Below the pieces are notes generated by a model. The model made no database searches. It was not told where the DNA came from and saw only the letters and a list, made by a program, of their open reading frames with translations. From Clostridiales bacterium (GTDB lineage Bacteria; Bacillota; Clostridia; Lachnospirales; Lachnospiraceae), in contig JAAYNV010000047.1 in assembly GCA_012520645.1 (NCBI GenBank), positions 1-41,796 on the forward strand: a stretch of 41,796 nucleotides of DNA. The letters run 5' to 3'. Shown piece after piece: positions 9,049 through 17,170 of the stretch (the first letter of the stretch is position 1; each line of letters starts with the position of its first letter). The position numbers and the translations under genes were made by a program.

Positions 9049-9841
9049 ATGAGTGAAGTAATTGTCGTTACGTCAGGAAAAGGCGGCGTTGGAAAAACTA
9101 CAACGTCTGCAAATGTTGGAACCGGACTGGCAGCCATGGGAAAAAAAGTCGTCTTGATCGATACGGATATCGGTCTTCGGAATCTGGATGTCGTCATGGG
9201 ACTGGAAAACAGGATTGTCTATAATCTGGTGGATGTTGTAGAGGGAAACTGCCGGATTAAGCAGGCACTGATACGGGATAAGAGATATCCGACGCTGTAT
9301 CTGATGCCGTCCGCACAGACACGGGATAAGACTTCGGTCAGACCGGAGCAGATGGTCAAAATGCTGAATGTTTTACGGGAACAATTTGACTATATTATAC
9401 TGGACTGTCCGGCAGGAATCGAGCAGGGTTTTCAAAACGCCATTGCGGGAGCGGACAGAGCGCTTGTCGTTACGACACCGGAAGTATCTGCCATTCGGGA
9501 TGCGGACCGTATCATCGGAATTCTGGAAGCAAATGATTTTAAAAAAAATTGACCTGATTATCAACAGGCTGCGCTTTGATATGATACGGCGTGGTGATAT
9601 GATGACCGTTTCAGATGTATGTGACATCCTGTCCATTCCGCTCATCGGTCTTGTGCCCGATGATGAAAATGTAGTCATTGCAACCAATCAGGGGGAGCCG
9701 CTTGTCGGAAACGCAACACTGGCAGGTCGGGCATATCAGAATATTTGTATGCGTGTGCTGGGAGATGAAGTTCCTTTCTTAAATTTTGAGAAGAATTTTT
9801 CAATCTGGACAAAAGTAACAGGTATATTTCACAAAAATTAA
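9049..9841 (+). pseudogene. minD: Septum site-determining ATPase MinD, split by a one-base frameshift in an A8 tract
   Basis: The first frame starts at ATG 9049 after GGAGG. It contains the deviant Walker A motif GKGGVGKTT (residues 10-18), the VVLIDTDIGLRNLDVVMGLENR segment and YIILDCPAGIEQGFQNAI, and stops at 9550-9552 right after eight A residues (9541-9548). Removing one A restores DFKKIDLIINRLRF and continues through IPLIGLVPDDENVVIATNQGEPL to the stop at 9841. The repaired protein would have about 263 residues, the normal MinD length, including a C-terminal tail that could hold the membrane-targeting helix. Everything outside the A-tract looks intact. A sequencing indel is the simplest explanation; a real mutation, or polymerase slippage on A8 restoring some product, are alternatives. 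MinD recruits MinC to the membrane and is driven off by MinE. Confidence 0.9.
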
Positions 9842-9852
9842 GGAGGCCCGCC

Positions 9853-10119
9853 ATGAAACTGTTAAACTTATTTAGGAAGAAAAATTCCAGTGAAATTGCA
9901 AAGGACAGACTAAAAATCCTGTTGATTTCTGACCGTGTAAACTGTTCACCGGAAATGATGGAAATGATCAAGACAGATATCGCAAAGGTCATTTCCAAGT
10001 ACATGAAAATTGATGCAAAAAGTATGGAGATTCAGATTGCAAAAACAGGCTCCAAAGGGCGGAATGTCAAGACTCCAACCCTTTATGCCAATATTCCGAT
10101 TTTGGATCTGCGAAAATAA
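9853..10119 (+). CDS. minE: Cell division topological specificity factor MinE
   Basis: An 88-residue protein starting at ATG 9853 after AAGGAGG, 11 bases after the minD stop. The N-terminal MKLLNLFRKKNSSEIAKDRLKILLISDR stretch holds the membrane-binding and MinD-contact segments. The rest (SPEMMEMIKTDIAKVISKYMKID) matches the topological specificity domain. MinE stimulates the MinD ATPase and confines the MinCD inhibitor to the poles. An intact minE immediately after the split minD argues that the Min system is still under selection. Confidence 0.93.
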   Translation: MKLLNLFRKKNSSEIAKDRLKILLISDRVNCSPEMMEMIKTDIAKVISKYMKIDAKSMEIQIAKTGSKGRNVKTPTLYANIPILDLRK

Positions 10120-10141
10120 AAAGCTACGAAAGGGCATTCAT

Positions 10142-11245
10142 ATGCTAAGAAGATACCGACTTAAGGATTACGACTTTAAACTGATTCTGATGGTCCTTAT
10201 TTTAAATATTATAGGAATCCTTGCAATAGGCAGTGCCAAGGAATCGGTACAGGATAAACAAATCATGGGAATGGTCTTAGGAGTGATCATTATGATCATG
10301 CTGTCCCTGTTCGACTATTCTCTGCTCTTAAATCTGCACTGGGTATTTTACGTGCTGAATCTGGTACTTCTGGTACTCGTCGTCTTAATGGGCGACGAAG
10401 CCGGAGGTGCCCAGCGCTGGCTGGAAATTGCCGGAATCCGTTTTCAACCCTCTGAAACTGCAAAAATCTTATTGATTTTATTTTACGCGCAGTTTATTAT
10501 GAAATATAGAGAACAACTAAATACTTTTAAAATACTGGCAGCGTCTGTGCTCCTTTTTATCCCGCCATGGATTTTGATTTATAAACAGCCGGCACTTTCC
10601 ACCAGTATTGTTGTTGCCATTATATTTTGTGTGATTTTGTTTATCGGAGGCTTAAGCTATAAAATCATCAGCAGTATTTTTGCGGTTATTATTCCATTGA
10701 CGGTCATTTTTTTCAGCATTGTTCTTCAGCCCGATCAGACACTGATCAAGGGATATCAGCAGACCCGTATTCTGGCCTGGCTCTATCCGGATCAGTATAC
10801 GAATACGCAGGGTTATCAACAGGCGAATTCCATTATGGCGATCGGTTCTGGAATGCTTACCGGAAAGGGTTTAAACAATAACGAAATTGCCTCTGTAAAG
10901 AACGGCAACTTTATTCCGGAGCCGCAGACAGACTTTATTTTTGCTGTTATTGGAGAGGAACTTGGTTTTATAGGGGCTGCAGTCGTCATTCTGCTGACTT
11001 TCTTCATTGCTTTAGAGTGCATTATGGCAGCCAAACGTTCAAAGGACCTGGCAGGAACCATCATATGTGCCGGAGTCGCTACCATAATCGGTTTCCAGAG
11101 TTTTTTCAATATATCGGTTGCAACAGGGCTGCTTCCAAATACCGGAATGCCGCTTCCGTTTGTCAGTTATGGTCTGACCTCACTTCTTAGCTACTATATG
11201 GGAATCGGGCTTGTGCTGAATGTCAGATTGCAGGGACATAAATAA
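10142..11245 (+). CDS. rodA: SEDS-family peptidoglycan glycosyltransferase RodA
   Basis: I choose ATG 10142 (GAAAGGG 8-14 bases upstream), giving 367 residues; the frame is open further upstream, over minE. About ten membrane spans are visible. SEDS-family signatures are QPSETAKILLILFYAQF near residue 102, QPALSTSIVVAIIF, and the long extracellular loop with QGYQQANSIMAIGSGMLTGKGL, followed by PEPQTDFIFAVIGEELGF. The C-terminal GLLPNTGMPLPFVSYGLTSLL is typical of RodA/FtsW. RodA polymerises lipid II and works with the PBP2 encoded upstream. Placement after minE fits an elongation and division cluster. Confidence 0.95.
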   Translation: MLRRYRLKDYDFKLILMVLILNIIGILAIGSAKESVQDKQIMGMVLGVIIMIMLSLFDYSLLLNLHWVFYVLNLVLLVLVVLMGDEAGGAQRWLEIAGIRFQPSETAKILLILFYAQFIMKYREQLNTFKILAASVLLFIPPWILIYKQPALSTSIVVAIIFCVILFIGGLSYKIISSIFAVIIPLTVIFFSIVLQPDQTLIKGYQQTRILAWLYPDQYTNTQGYQQANSIMAIGSGMLTGKGLNNNEIASVKNGNFIPEPQTDFIFAVIGEELGFIGAAVVILLTFFIALECIMAAKRSKDLAGTIICAGVATIIGFQSFFNISVATGLLPNTGMPLPFVSYGLTSLLSYYMGIGLVLNVRLQGHK

Positions 11246-11269
11246 TTTACGAGAAAAGAGAGGGATTGT

Positions 11270-11665
11270 ATGAATATCGCATTAATTGCACATGATGCAA
11301 AGAAGAAACTGATGCAGAACTTCTGCATCGCCTACAGAGGCATTTTGAGCAAACAGACTTTGTTTGCAACCGGTACGACCGGAAGACTGATTGAAGAGGT
11401 TACAAATCTGAATATTCACAAATATCTGGCGGGACATCTGGGAGGAGAGCAGCAGATCGGAGCACAGATTGAACACAATGAAATTGATCTCGTAATCTTC
11501 CTGCGTGATCCTCTTTCACCGAAGTCACATGAGCCGGATATCAACACTGTTGTCAGACTCTGTGATACACATAATATTCCGCTTGCAACCAATCTGGCAT
11601 CTGCGGAACTTCTGATTAAGGCGCTTGACAGAGGAGATTTTGAGTGGCGTGAGATGTACAAATAA
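11270..11665 (+). CDS. mgsA: Methylglyoxal synthase
   Basis: A 131-residue protein starting at ATG 11270 after GAGAGGG. The motifs are complete: ALIAHDAKKKLM at the N-terminus, the phosphate-binding GTTGRL, GGEQQIGAQI, and the catalytic-region sequence IFLRDPLSPKSHEPDI. The enzyme converts dihydroxyacetone phosphate to methylglyoxal and phosphate, a bypass that relieves sugar-phosphate stress. It sits between rodA and a carboxypeptidase gene. The downstream start lies inside its last codons, so the two are likely translated in a coupled way. Confidence 0.95.
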   Translation: MNIALIAHDAKKKLMQNFCIAYRGILSKQTLFATGTTGRLIEEVTNLNIHKYLAGHLGGEQQIGAQIEHNEIDLVIFLRDPLSPKSHEPDINTVVRLCDTHNIPLATNLASAELLIKALDRGDFEWREMYK

Positions 11666-12650
11666 TAAAAAATCTTTCTACAGAAAAACAGCACTTTTTT
11701 GCTGTTTTGTATTGCTTTGTACGGCAGTAACGGGCTGTGGACAAAAAAAATATACATTTGCCTATGATCCAGATACAACAGTAACGGCATTTCGGGTAAC
11801 AGAAAACAGCAGAGCAGAAGCATATGCTCCGTTTGCTTCCAGTCTTTGCGTGGCAGATACCGATATAGCAGGTTCCGGCAACGTCAATATGGATGAAGCA
11901 AGCGCCGCCGGTTTATTCGATCTCAACAGGCATGAAGTTCTCTATGCAAAGAACATTCACGAAAAATTGTATCCTGCCAGTCTGACCAAGGTAATGACTG
12001 CGCTGGTTGCTTTAAAATACGGTAATCCGGAGGACATTATAACCGTAACTGCCAATGCACAGATTACAGAATCTGGTGCCCAGCTTTGCGGTTTGAAAGA
12101 AGGGGATCATCTGACTCTGGATCAGGCACTGCATGCGCTTTTGATCTATTCTGCAAATGATGCAGGTGTTGCCATTGCAGAGCATATCGGCGGCAGTGTG
12201 GAAGGCTTTGCGGAAATGATGAATGCGGAAGCTGTCGCAATTGGTGCTACAAACAGTCATTTTATGAATCCGCATGGACTTCAGGATGATAATCATTATG
12301 TAACAGCATATGATATGTATCTGATTTTTAATGAAGCTATGAAATATGATCTCTTTACGGAAATCATTCATATGAACTCATATAGTACTACATATACGGA
12401 TAAAAATGGAGATAAAAAAGAATTAGATTTTCAGACGACCAACCAGTATCTGAAGGGCGTTTATGAAACGCCGGACAATATTACCGTAATCGGTGGCAAA
12501 ACAGGAACCACCAATGCTGCTGGAAACTGTTTGATCCTGTTAAGCAGGGATGTCTCTGGAAATCCTTATATTTCCGTTATATTAAGATCCTCAGAACGTT
12601 CCAAACTGTATGAACAAATGTCTCAGTTACTGCTTGAAATTCAGAAATAA
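11649..12650 (+). CDS. D-alanyl-D-alanine carboxypeptidase (DacF/PBP5-type) with a lipoprotein signal
   Basis: I place the start at GTG 11649, 12 bases after GAGGAG, overlapping mgsA by 17 bases; TTG 11640 or 11625 are alternatives. The protein is then 333 residues. The N-terminus has basic residues, a hydrophobic stretch and a lipobox (V-T-G-C, Cys30), so it is probably a lipoprotein. The S11-family motifs are S-L-T-K with Ser111, S-A-N at 168-170 and K-T-G-T at 284-287. It removes the terminal D-Ala from stem peptides outside the membrane. The sequence ends soon after the catalytic domain, without an obvious PBP5-type C-terminal domain or amphipathic anchor, which fits lipid anchoring instead. 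Confidence 0.9.
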   Translation: MRCTNNKKSFYRKTALFCCFVLLCTAVTGCGQKKYTFAYDPDTTVTAFRVTENSRAEAYAPFASSLCVADTDIAGSGNVNMDEASAAGLFDLNRHEVLYAKNIHEKLYPASLTKVMTALVALKYGNPEDIITVTANAQITESGAQLCGLKEGDHLTLDQALHALLIYSANDAGVAIAEHIGGSVEGFAEMMNAEAVAIGATNSHFMNPHGLQDDNHYVTAYDMYLIFNEAMKYDLFTEIIHMNSYSTTYTDKNGDKKELDFQTTNQYLKGVYETPDNITVIGGKTGTTNAAGNCLILLSRDVSGNPYISVILRSSERSKLYEQMSQLLLEIQK

Positions 12651-12653
12651 GAG

Positions 12654-12682
12654 TTGTATTTTACCCATCTTTCTATTATAAT
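12654..12682 (+). promoter_or_regulatory. Sigma-A promoter for the small P-loop protein gene
   Basis: TTGTAT (12654-12659), a 17-base spacer, then a perfect TATAAT (12677-12682), 62 bases before the start codon. It lies directly after the carboxypeptidase stop codon and gives the next gene its own transcription start. Confidence 0.75.
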
Positions 12683-12743
12683 TAATTTATATCATAACAG
12701 CGTGATCTATAGGCTGAAAGACTTTACTTTAGGAGGGATTACA

Positions 12744-13163
12744 ATGGTTCAATTAATTGTAGGAAAAAAGGGCAAGGGTAAAACAAAACACTTACTGGAT
12801 AAAGTGAACGATGAGGTCAAGACAGTATCCGGAACAATCGCATATCTGGATAAAAGCACAAAACATATGTATGAATTGAATAATAAGGTCAGACTGATCA
12901 ATGTAGCTGATTATATGGTTACAAACAGTGATGAATTTATTGGATTTATTTGTGGTATTCTTTCTCAGGATCATGACCTTCAGCAGATGTATTTTGACAG
13001 TTTTCTGAAAATTGCCTGCCTGGAGGATGCAGATATCTCTCCTGTTATCGAGAAACTTGAAAAGATTAGTGAACAGTTTAAGGTTGATTTTGTATTGAGT
13101 GTCTCTCTGGACGAAGCAGAGCTTCCAGAGACTGCAAAATCAAAGATTATCGTTTCCCTTTAA
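12744..13163 (+). CDS. Conserved hypothetical protein with a P-loop (Walker A) motif
   Basis: The start is ATG 12744, after a strong AGGAGGG 7 bases upstream; an open frame extends further upstream but covers the promoter. The 139-residue protein opens MVQLIVGKKGKGKTKHLL, a G-x-x-G-x-G-K-T Walker A motif at about residues 7-14. The rest is mixed alpha/beta with YLDKSTKHMYELNNKVRLINV and a near C-terminal LSVSLDEAELPE that could be a degenerate Walker B strand. There is no membrane segment. Similar short proteins are sometimes labelled PilT-like, which I would not rely on. It is monocistronic, bracketed by a good promoter and a good terminator. Function unknown. Confidence 0.85.
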   Translation: MVQLIVGKKGKGKTKHLLDKVNDEVKTVSGTIAYLDKSTKHMYELNNKVRLINVADYMVTNSDEFIGFICGILSQDHDLQQMYFDSFLKIACLEDADISPVIEKLEKISEQFKVDFVLSVSLDEAELPETAKSKIIVSL

Positions 13164-13175
13164 GAATAGAATTCC

Positions 13176-13205
13176 AAAGCCTCGGATGCTTTCCGGGGCT
13201 TTTTT
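13176..13205 (+). terminator. Rho-independent terminator after the P-loop protein gene
   Basis: An 11-bp stem (AAAGCCTCGGA, 13176-13186, with TCCGGGGCTTT, one G-T pair) and a 5-base loop are followed by a run of T. It lies 12 bases after the stop codon. Confidence 0.85.
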
Positions 13206-13255
13206 GAAGGATATCCGTGAACTTATCCTGAAAATCCGCTCCCGGAGGTTAGAAA

Positions 13256-14641
13256 TTGGCAAAACAGAATAATATTAAACAATACAGAAAACCGATTAAT
13301 ATCAACCTTGGCATGATTATTTTTGGTGTCATCTTTGTCTACATTGTGATCGGCGTATTTCTTTATTTTACAACAGATCACATTATTGGATATGAAGTAC
13401 AGACAGGCTCTTTGGCAGTCAGCAATATTTATAAAGGACTGGCACTCAGGGAGGAGGAGGTTATTGTCAGTGACGCATCCGGCTATGTCAATTATTATGC
13501 CAGAGAAGGGGAGCGCGTCGGCTGCGGCAATCTGGTCTACGCAATAGATGAAAGCGGAAAAATTTCGGAAATGCTTGGAAACGGAGATCCTTCCGAAACA
13601 GCTATGACAGACTCGGATCTGACTGAACTGAAAACGGAAATCGTAGGTTTCTGTAATGATTTTTCCAGAGAAAAATTCAGTACCGTATATGATTTCAAAT
13701 ACAATGTTCAAGGAACGGTACTTAAACTGGCAAACTATAACATTCTTTCTAATCTGAACTCCTTAGACGCCGCAAACAGTGATCTGGTAGATTTTTCCAA
13801 TGCTCCAAAAAGCGGCATTATTTCCTACTCTACGGATGGGTATGAAAACAAGCAGCCGTCTGAAATTACAGCAAAAGATTTCGAAACGGAAAATTATACT
13901 AAAACACAGCTTGTAAACAATGCGCTTGTCAGCAAGGGCGATCCGGTGTACCGGCTTTCCTTGAGCGAGGACTGGTCCATTATCATTCCGGTAGAAGAAG
14001 AACGTCTGGAGGAACTGGTAGAAGAAGAATATGTAAAAGTAAAATTTTTGCGAAACCAGCAGACATCCTGGGCCAAAGTGAAAGCACTGAACAACTCCGA
14101 TGGAACCTATGCAGAGCTTTCTTTTAATAACTCTATGATTACCTTCTGTACCGACCGTTTCGTTGATATCGAACTGATTACCAATGATGAAAAAGGACTT
14201 AAGATTCCAAATTCCGCTATTGTGGAAAAAGAATTTTATCTCGTACCGTTCGATTTTGTCACTCAGGGTGGTAAGAATAATGCTAATGGTGTCTTAAGGC
14301 AGTCCGTTATGGAAGACGGTTCCACTACAACGGAATTTACCGTAACTCAGATATACAGCAAAAATGATACAGAATATTATCTAGATGATATGACACTTCG
14401 GGCAGGAGATGTCCTGATCAAGCCCAATTCTACGGAAACCTTTACCGTTGGAAAAAAAGCAACTTTGATTGGTGTATATAATATTAATAAAGGCTACGCT
14501 GATTTCAAACAGATTATTATTTTGTATCGAAATGATCAGTATTCCATTGTACAGTCAGGCACGGATTATGGTCTCAGCGCCTACGACCACATCGTACTGG
14601 AAGCAGAAACAGTCAATGAAAATGACCTGATCTACGAATAA
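13256..14641 (+). CDS. HlyD-family-like membrane-anchored adaptor protein
   Basis: A 461-residue protein with a TTG start (13256) seven bases after GGAGG. A basic N-terminus precedes one membrane span (about residues 20-42). An extracellular part follows, with a barrel-sandwich-like segment (ASGYVNYYAREGERVGCGNLVYAIDESGK) resembling the lipoyl-like half motifs of HlyD proteins, and a second such half near SKGDPVYRLSLSEDWSIIIPV. The C-terminal part is beta-rich. Classical HlyD proteins link an inner-membrane exporter to an outer-membrane channel, which a Gram-positive lacks, and no exporter lies nearby. Its location ahead of yggS and sepF suggests a link with the cell envelope or division, by inference only. 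Confidence 0.8.
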   Translation: MAKQNNIKQYRKPININLGMIIFGVIFVYIVIGVFLYFTTDHIIGYEVQTGSLAVSNIYKGLALREEEVIVSDASGYVNYYAREGERVGCGNLVYAIDESGKISEMLGNGDPSETAMTDSDLTELKTEIVGFCNDFSREKFSTVYDFKYNVQGTVLKLANYNILSNLNSLDAANSDLVDFSNAPKSGIISYSTDGYENKQPSEITAKDFETENYTKTQLVNNALVSKGDPVYRLSLSEDWSIIIPVEEERLEELVEEEYVKVKFLRNQQTSWAKVKALNNSDGTYAELSFNNSMITFCTDRFVDIELITNDEKGLKIPNSAIVEKEFYLVPFDFVTQGGKNNANGVLRQSVMEDGSTTTEFTVTQIYSKNDTEYYLDDMTLRAGDVLIKPNSTETFTVGKKATLIGVYNINKGYADFKQIIILYRNDQYSIVQSGTDYGLSAYDHIVLEAETVNENDLIYE

Positions 14642-14681
14642 TCTATCATACGGAAAGACGTTTTAGGAAAGGAGCAGAATC

Positions 14682-15377
14682 ATGATACGGGAAAATCTGG
14701 AACAGGTAGAAAAGAATATAAAGGAAGCATGCCGCAAAGCCGGCAGGGAACGGGAAGACGTGACATTGATTGCCGTCAGCAAAACAAAGCCGGTTGAACT
14801 TTTACAGGAAGCATATAATTATGGCTGCAGGGACTTTGGAGAAAATAAGGTGCAGGAACTGGTAGATAAATTCGAAGTCATGCCAAAGGACATCCACTGG
14901 CACATGATCGGTCACCTGCAGACCAATAAAGTAAAATACATCGTAGATAAGGTTGCCCTGATTCACAGTGTAGATTCCATAAAACTGGCAGAGACTATCA
15001 GTAAAGAAGCTGTCAAGAAGAATGTGACCGTATCTGTTTTGATCGAAGTCAACGTTGCAGAAGAGGAAAGCAAATTCGGTACCACACTGAAAGACGCCAT
15101 TGCACTGGTCGAACAAACTGCAAAGCTGCCGGGTATTTCTATCGAAGGATTAATGACCATAGCACCATATGTAGAAAATTCGGAAGAAAACAGACAATAT
15201 TTTGCTGCTTTAAAACAATTAGCTGTTGACATAACGCAGAAAAACATTGATAATGTTAATATGAATGTTCTTTCTATGGGAATGACTGGCGACTATATAA
15301 CAGCCATTGAAGAAGGCGCAACCTATGTCCGTGTCGGTACCGGTATTTTCGGGGAGAGACATTATCAGCTTTCCTGA
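14682..15377 (+). CDS. yggS: YggS/PLPBP-family pyridoxal phosphate homeostasis protein
   Basis: A 231-residue protein starting at ATG 14682 after GGAAAGGAG. It matches the fold-type III PLP proteins: LIAVSKTKP (residues about 29-37, the PLP-binding Lys in SKTKP), YGCRDFGENKVQEL, WHMIGHLQTNKVKY, GLMTIAPYVEN, and LSMGMTGDYITAIEEGATYVRVGTGIFGER at the end. The family binds PLP and affects its homeostasis and amino-acid levels but has no known enzymatic reaction. In Gram-positives it is commonly the gene just before sepF, as here. Confidence 0.95.
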   Translation: MIRENLEQVEKNIKEACRKAGREREDVTLIAVSKTKPVELLQEAYNYGCRDFGENKVQELVDKFEVMPKDIHWHMIGHLQTNKVKYIVDKVALIHSVDSIKLAETISKEAVKKNVTVSVLIEVNVAEEESKFGTTLKDAIALVEQTAKLPGISIEGLMTIAPYVENSEENRQYFAALKQLAVDITQKNIDNVNMNVLSMGMTGDYITAIEEGATYVRVGTGIFGERHYQLS

Positions 15378-15406
15378 CAGGGAAAGTGCAAAAGGAGAGA
15401 GACAAG

Positions 15407-15904
15407 ATGGGCGTGATGGACAAGTTCCTGAACTATATGAAGCTGAATGACGATGAAGATGAATATTATGATGATTACGATGACTATGATGAACCGGAAG
15501 AGCCTGTTGTAAAACAAAAGAAACAGCCAATCAAGGAAATGGACGAGCAGGAAGAAAAAGTGGTTCGCAAGTCGACTCCCAAGGTTACACCGATGCGTCA
15601 GGCTCCACGTAAAATTTCCGGTACCGGAATGGAAGTGTGTGTCATCAAACCTGCTTCTGTTGAGGATGCCAGAGAAATTACGGATACACTTCTGGCAAAC
15701 CGTACTGTAGTTTTAAATCTGGAAGGAATTGATGTAGATGTCGCTCAGAGGATTATTGACTTTACATCCGGCTCCACCTATGCAATCAGCGGGAATCTTC
15801 AGAAGATATCACACTATATCTTTATTATTACTCCTGCAAGCGTAGACATTTCCGGCGATTTTCCGGAGATTTTATCCGGTTCGTTTGATGTACCGGCATT
15901 CTAA
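15407..15904 (+). CDS. sepF: Cell division protein SepF
   Basis: I place the start at ATG 15407 after AAAGGAGAG; GTG 15386 is less likely. The 165-residue protein opens MGVMDKFLNYMKLND, the amphipathic membrane-binding helix of SepF. A highly acidic DDYDDYDEPEEP linker (residues about 20-40) and a basic linker follow. The C-terminal SepF domain (VCVIKPASVEDAREITDTLLANRTVVLNLEGID...AQRIIDFTSGSTYAI) bundles and tethers FtsZ filaments. A strong terminator follows, so yggS-sepF ends a transcription unit. Confidence 0.95.
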   Translation: MGVMDKFLNYMKLNDDEDEYYDDYDDYDEPEEPVVKQKKQPIKEMDEQEEKVVRKSTPKVTPMRQAPRKISGTGMEVCVIKPASVEDAREITDTLLANRTVVLNLEGIDVDVAQRIIDFTSGSTYAISGNLQKISHYIFIITPASVDISGDFPEILSGSFDVPAF

Positions 15905-15950
15905 TGGAATATCTGTCCGGATAAAATATAGGTGCATATATACCAATTAT

Positions 15951-15982
15951 AAAAACTTCCTGTCCGAGGACGGGAAGTTTTT
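15951..15982 (+). terminator. Strong Rho-independent terminator after sepF
   Basis: A 14-bp stem (AAAAACTTCCTGTC with GACGGGAAGTTTTT, one G-T pair) closes a CGAG tetraloop, with the T-run within the 3' arm. The A-rich 5' arm could let it work in both directions. Confidence 0.85.
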
Positions 15983-16023
15983 CGATAGTAACAAAAGATT
16001 TCCCTTAATTTGGAGGATAAAAA

Positions 16024-17151
16024 ATGGCTCAGAGATTACCTATTTTATATCAGAAAAAGCCCTGCTATGACATCGTTTTTTCACATGATTTTGACGGATT
16101 ATGTGAAGAACTTTCTGAATTGGAATTTGGAGGACAAAAAGGTATAACGGATCGCAGGATCTGTATTGTAACGGACTCTAATGTTGAAAAGCTTTATGGC
16201 GAGCAGGTAAAAGGTTTACTTGCAGCGCAATGTAAAAAAGCCGTCTTATTTGCATTTCCTGCAGGTGAGGCAAGCAAAAATCTGGATACCGTGAAATCAT
16301 TATATACCTTTTTGATTGAAGAGCAGTTTGACCGCAAAGATATCCTGGTGGCACTTGGCGGCGGTGTCGTCGGGGATCTGACCGGTTTTACGTCAGCAAC
16401 CTATCTGAGAGGAATTGATTTTATACAGATTCCGACCACTCTGCTTGCACAGGTTGACAGCAGTATCGGTGGTAAGACCGGCGTAGACTTTGACCGCTAT
16501 AAAAATATGGTCGGTGCATTTTATATGCCGCGGCTTGTTTATATGAATCTTTCTGTATTAAAGAGTCTGGATGACAGACAGTATTATTCCGGAATGGCAG
16601 AGGTTATGAAATACGGTCTGCTCCGGGATGCCAATTTCTATGAGTGGCTCATTGAAAACATGTATGAAATCTGTGAACGGGATGCTGAGATTCTGGAAGA
16701 GATGGTTCTGCGAAGCTGTACCAATAAGAAGATCATCGTAGAAAAGGACCCGACCGAAAAGGGTGACCGTGCACTGCTCAATCTTGGACATACGATAGGA
16801 CATGCTATTGAAAAGGCTAAAAATTTTGAAATGCTGCACGGAGAATGTGTGGCACTTGGCTGTGTAGCGGCAGCATATATTTCCTGGAAAAAGCAGCTGC
16901 TTTCCATGGATGAATACTATGAGATACGGGATATGTTCGTGCCATTCAATCTGCCGATTTCTGTGGAGGGTATTGATCCGGAAGAAATCGTAACACTGAC
17001 GAAATCCGATAAAAAAATGGCTGCAGGACAGATCCGTTTTATCCTGTTAAAAAAGGTCGGAAAAGCAACCATCAATACGACCGTCACAGAGGAAGAAATG
17101 TTAGCTGCCGTAAAAGAAATTTACTTCTCAGAAGATGACAAAAAGGAATAA
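16024..17151 (+). CDS. aroB: 3-dehydroquinate synthase
   Basis: A 375-residue protein starting at ATG 16024 after TTGGAGGA. Motifs of AroB are complete: the NAD-binding region VALGGGVVGDLTGFTSATYLRGI, the PTTLLAQVDSSIGGKTGVD segment, the substrate-binding KYGLLRD, and the metal ligands in NLGHTIGHAIE and MLHGECVALGC. It performs the second step of the shikimate pathway, converting DAHP to 3-dehydroquinate. No other shikimate gene is in the window. Its stop is followed within 20 bases by the lspA start, so aroB, lspA and the pseudouridine synthase probably form one operon. Confidence 0.96.
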   Translation: MAQRLPILYQKKPCYDIVFSHDFDGLCEELSELEFGGQKGITDRRICIVTDSNVEKLYGEQVKGLLAAQCKKAVLFAFPAGEASKNLDTVKSLYTFLIEEQFDRKDILVALGGGVVGDLTGFTSATYLRGIDFIQIPTTLLAQVDSSIGGKTGVDFDRYKNMVGAFYMPRLVYMNLSVLKSLDDRQYYSGMAEVMKYGLLRDANFYEWLIENMYEICERDAEILEEMVLRSCTNKKIIVEKDPTEKGDRALLNLGHTIGHAIEKAKNFEMLHGECVALGCVAAAYISWKKQLLSMDEYYEIRDMFVPFNLPISVEGIDPEEIVTLTKSDKKMAAGQIRFILLKKVGKATINTTVTEEEMLAAVKEIYFSEDDKKE

Positions 17152-17170
17152 GAAAGGATGTATTACCGTT

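Noticed and set aside
9368..9841. A separate gene downstream of the first minD frame
   Set aside because: Its C-terminal part is clearly the rest of MinD in another frame; the upstream portion is out-of-frame minD sequence.
15885..16070. Small open frame between sepF and aroB
   Set aside because: It runs through the strong terminator and into aroB, has no ribosome binding site, and matches nothing recognised.
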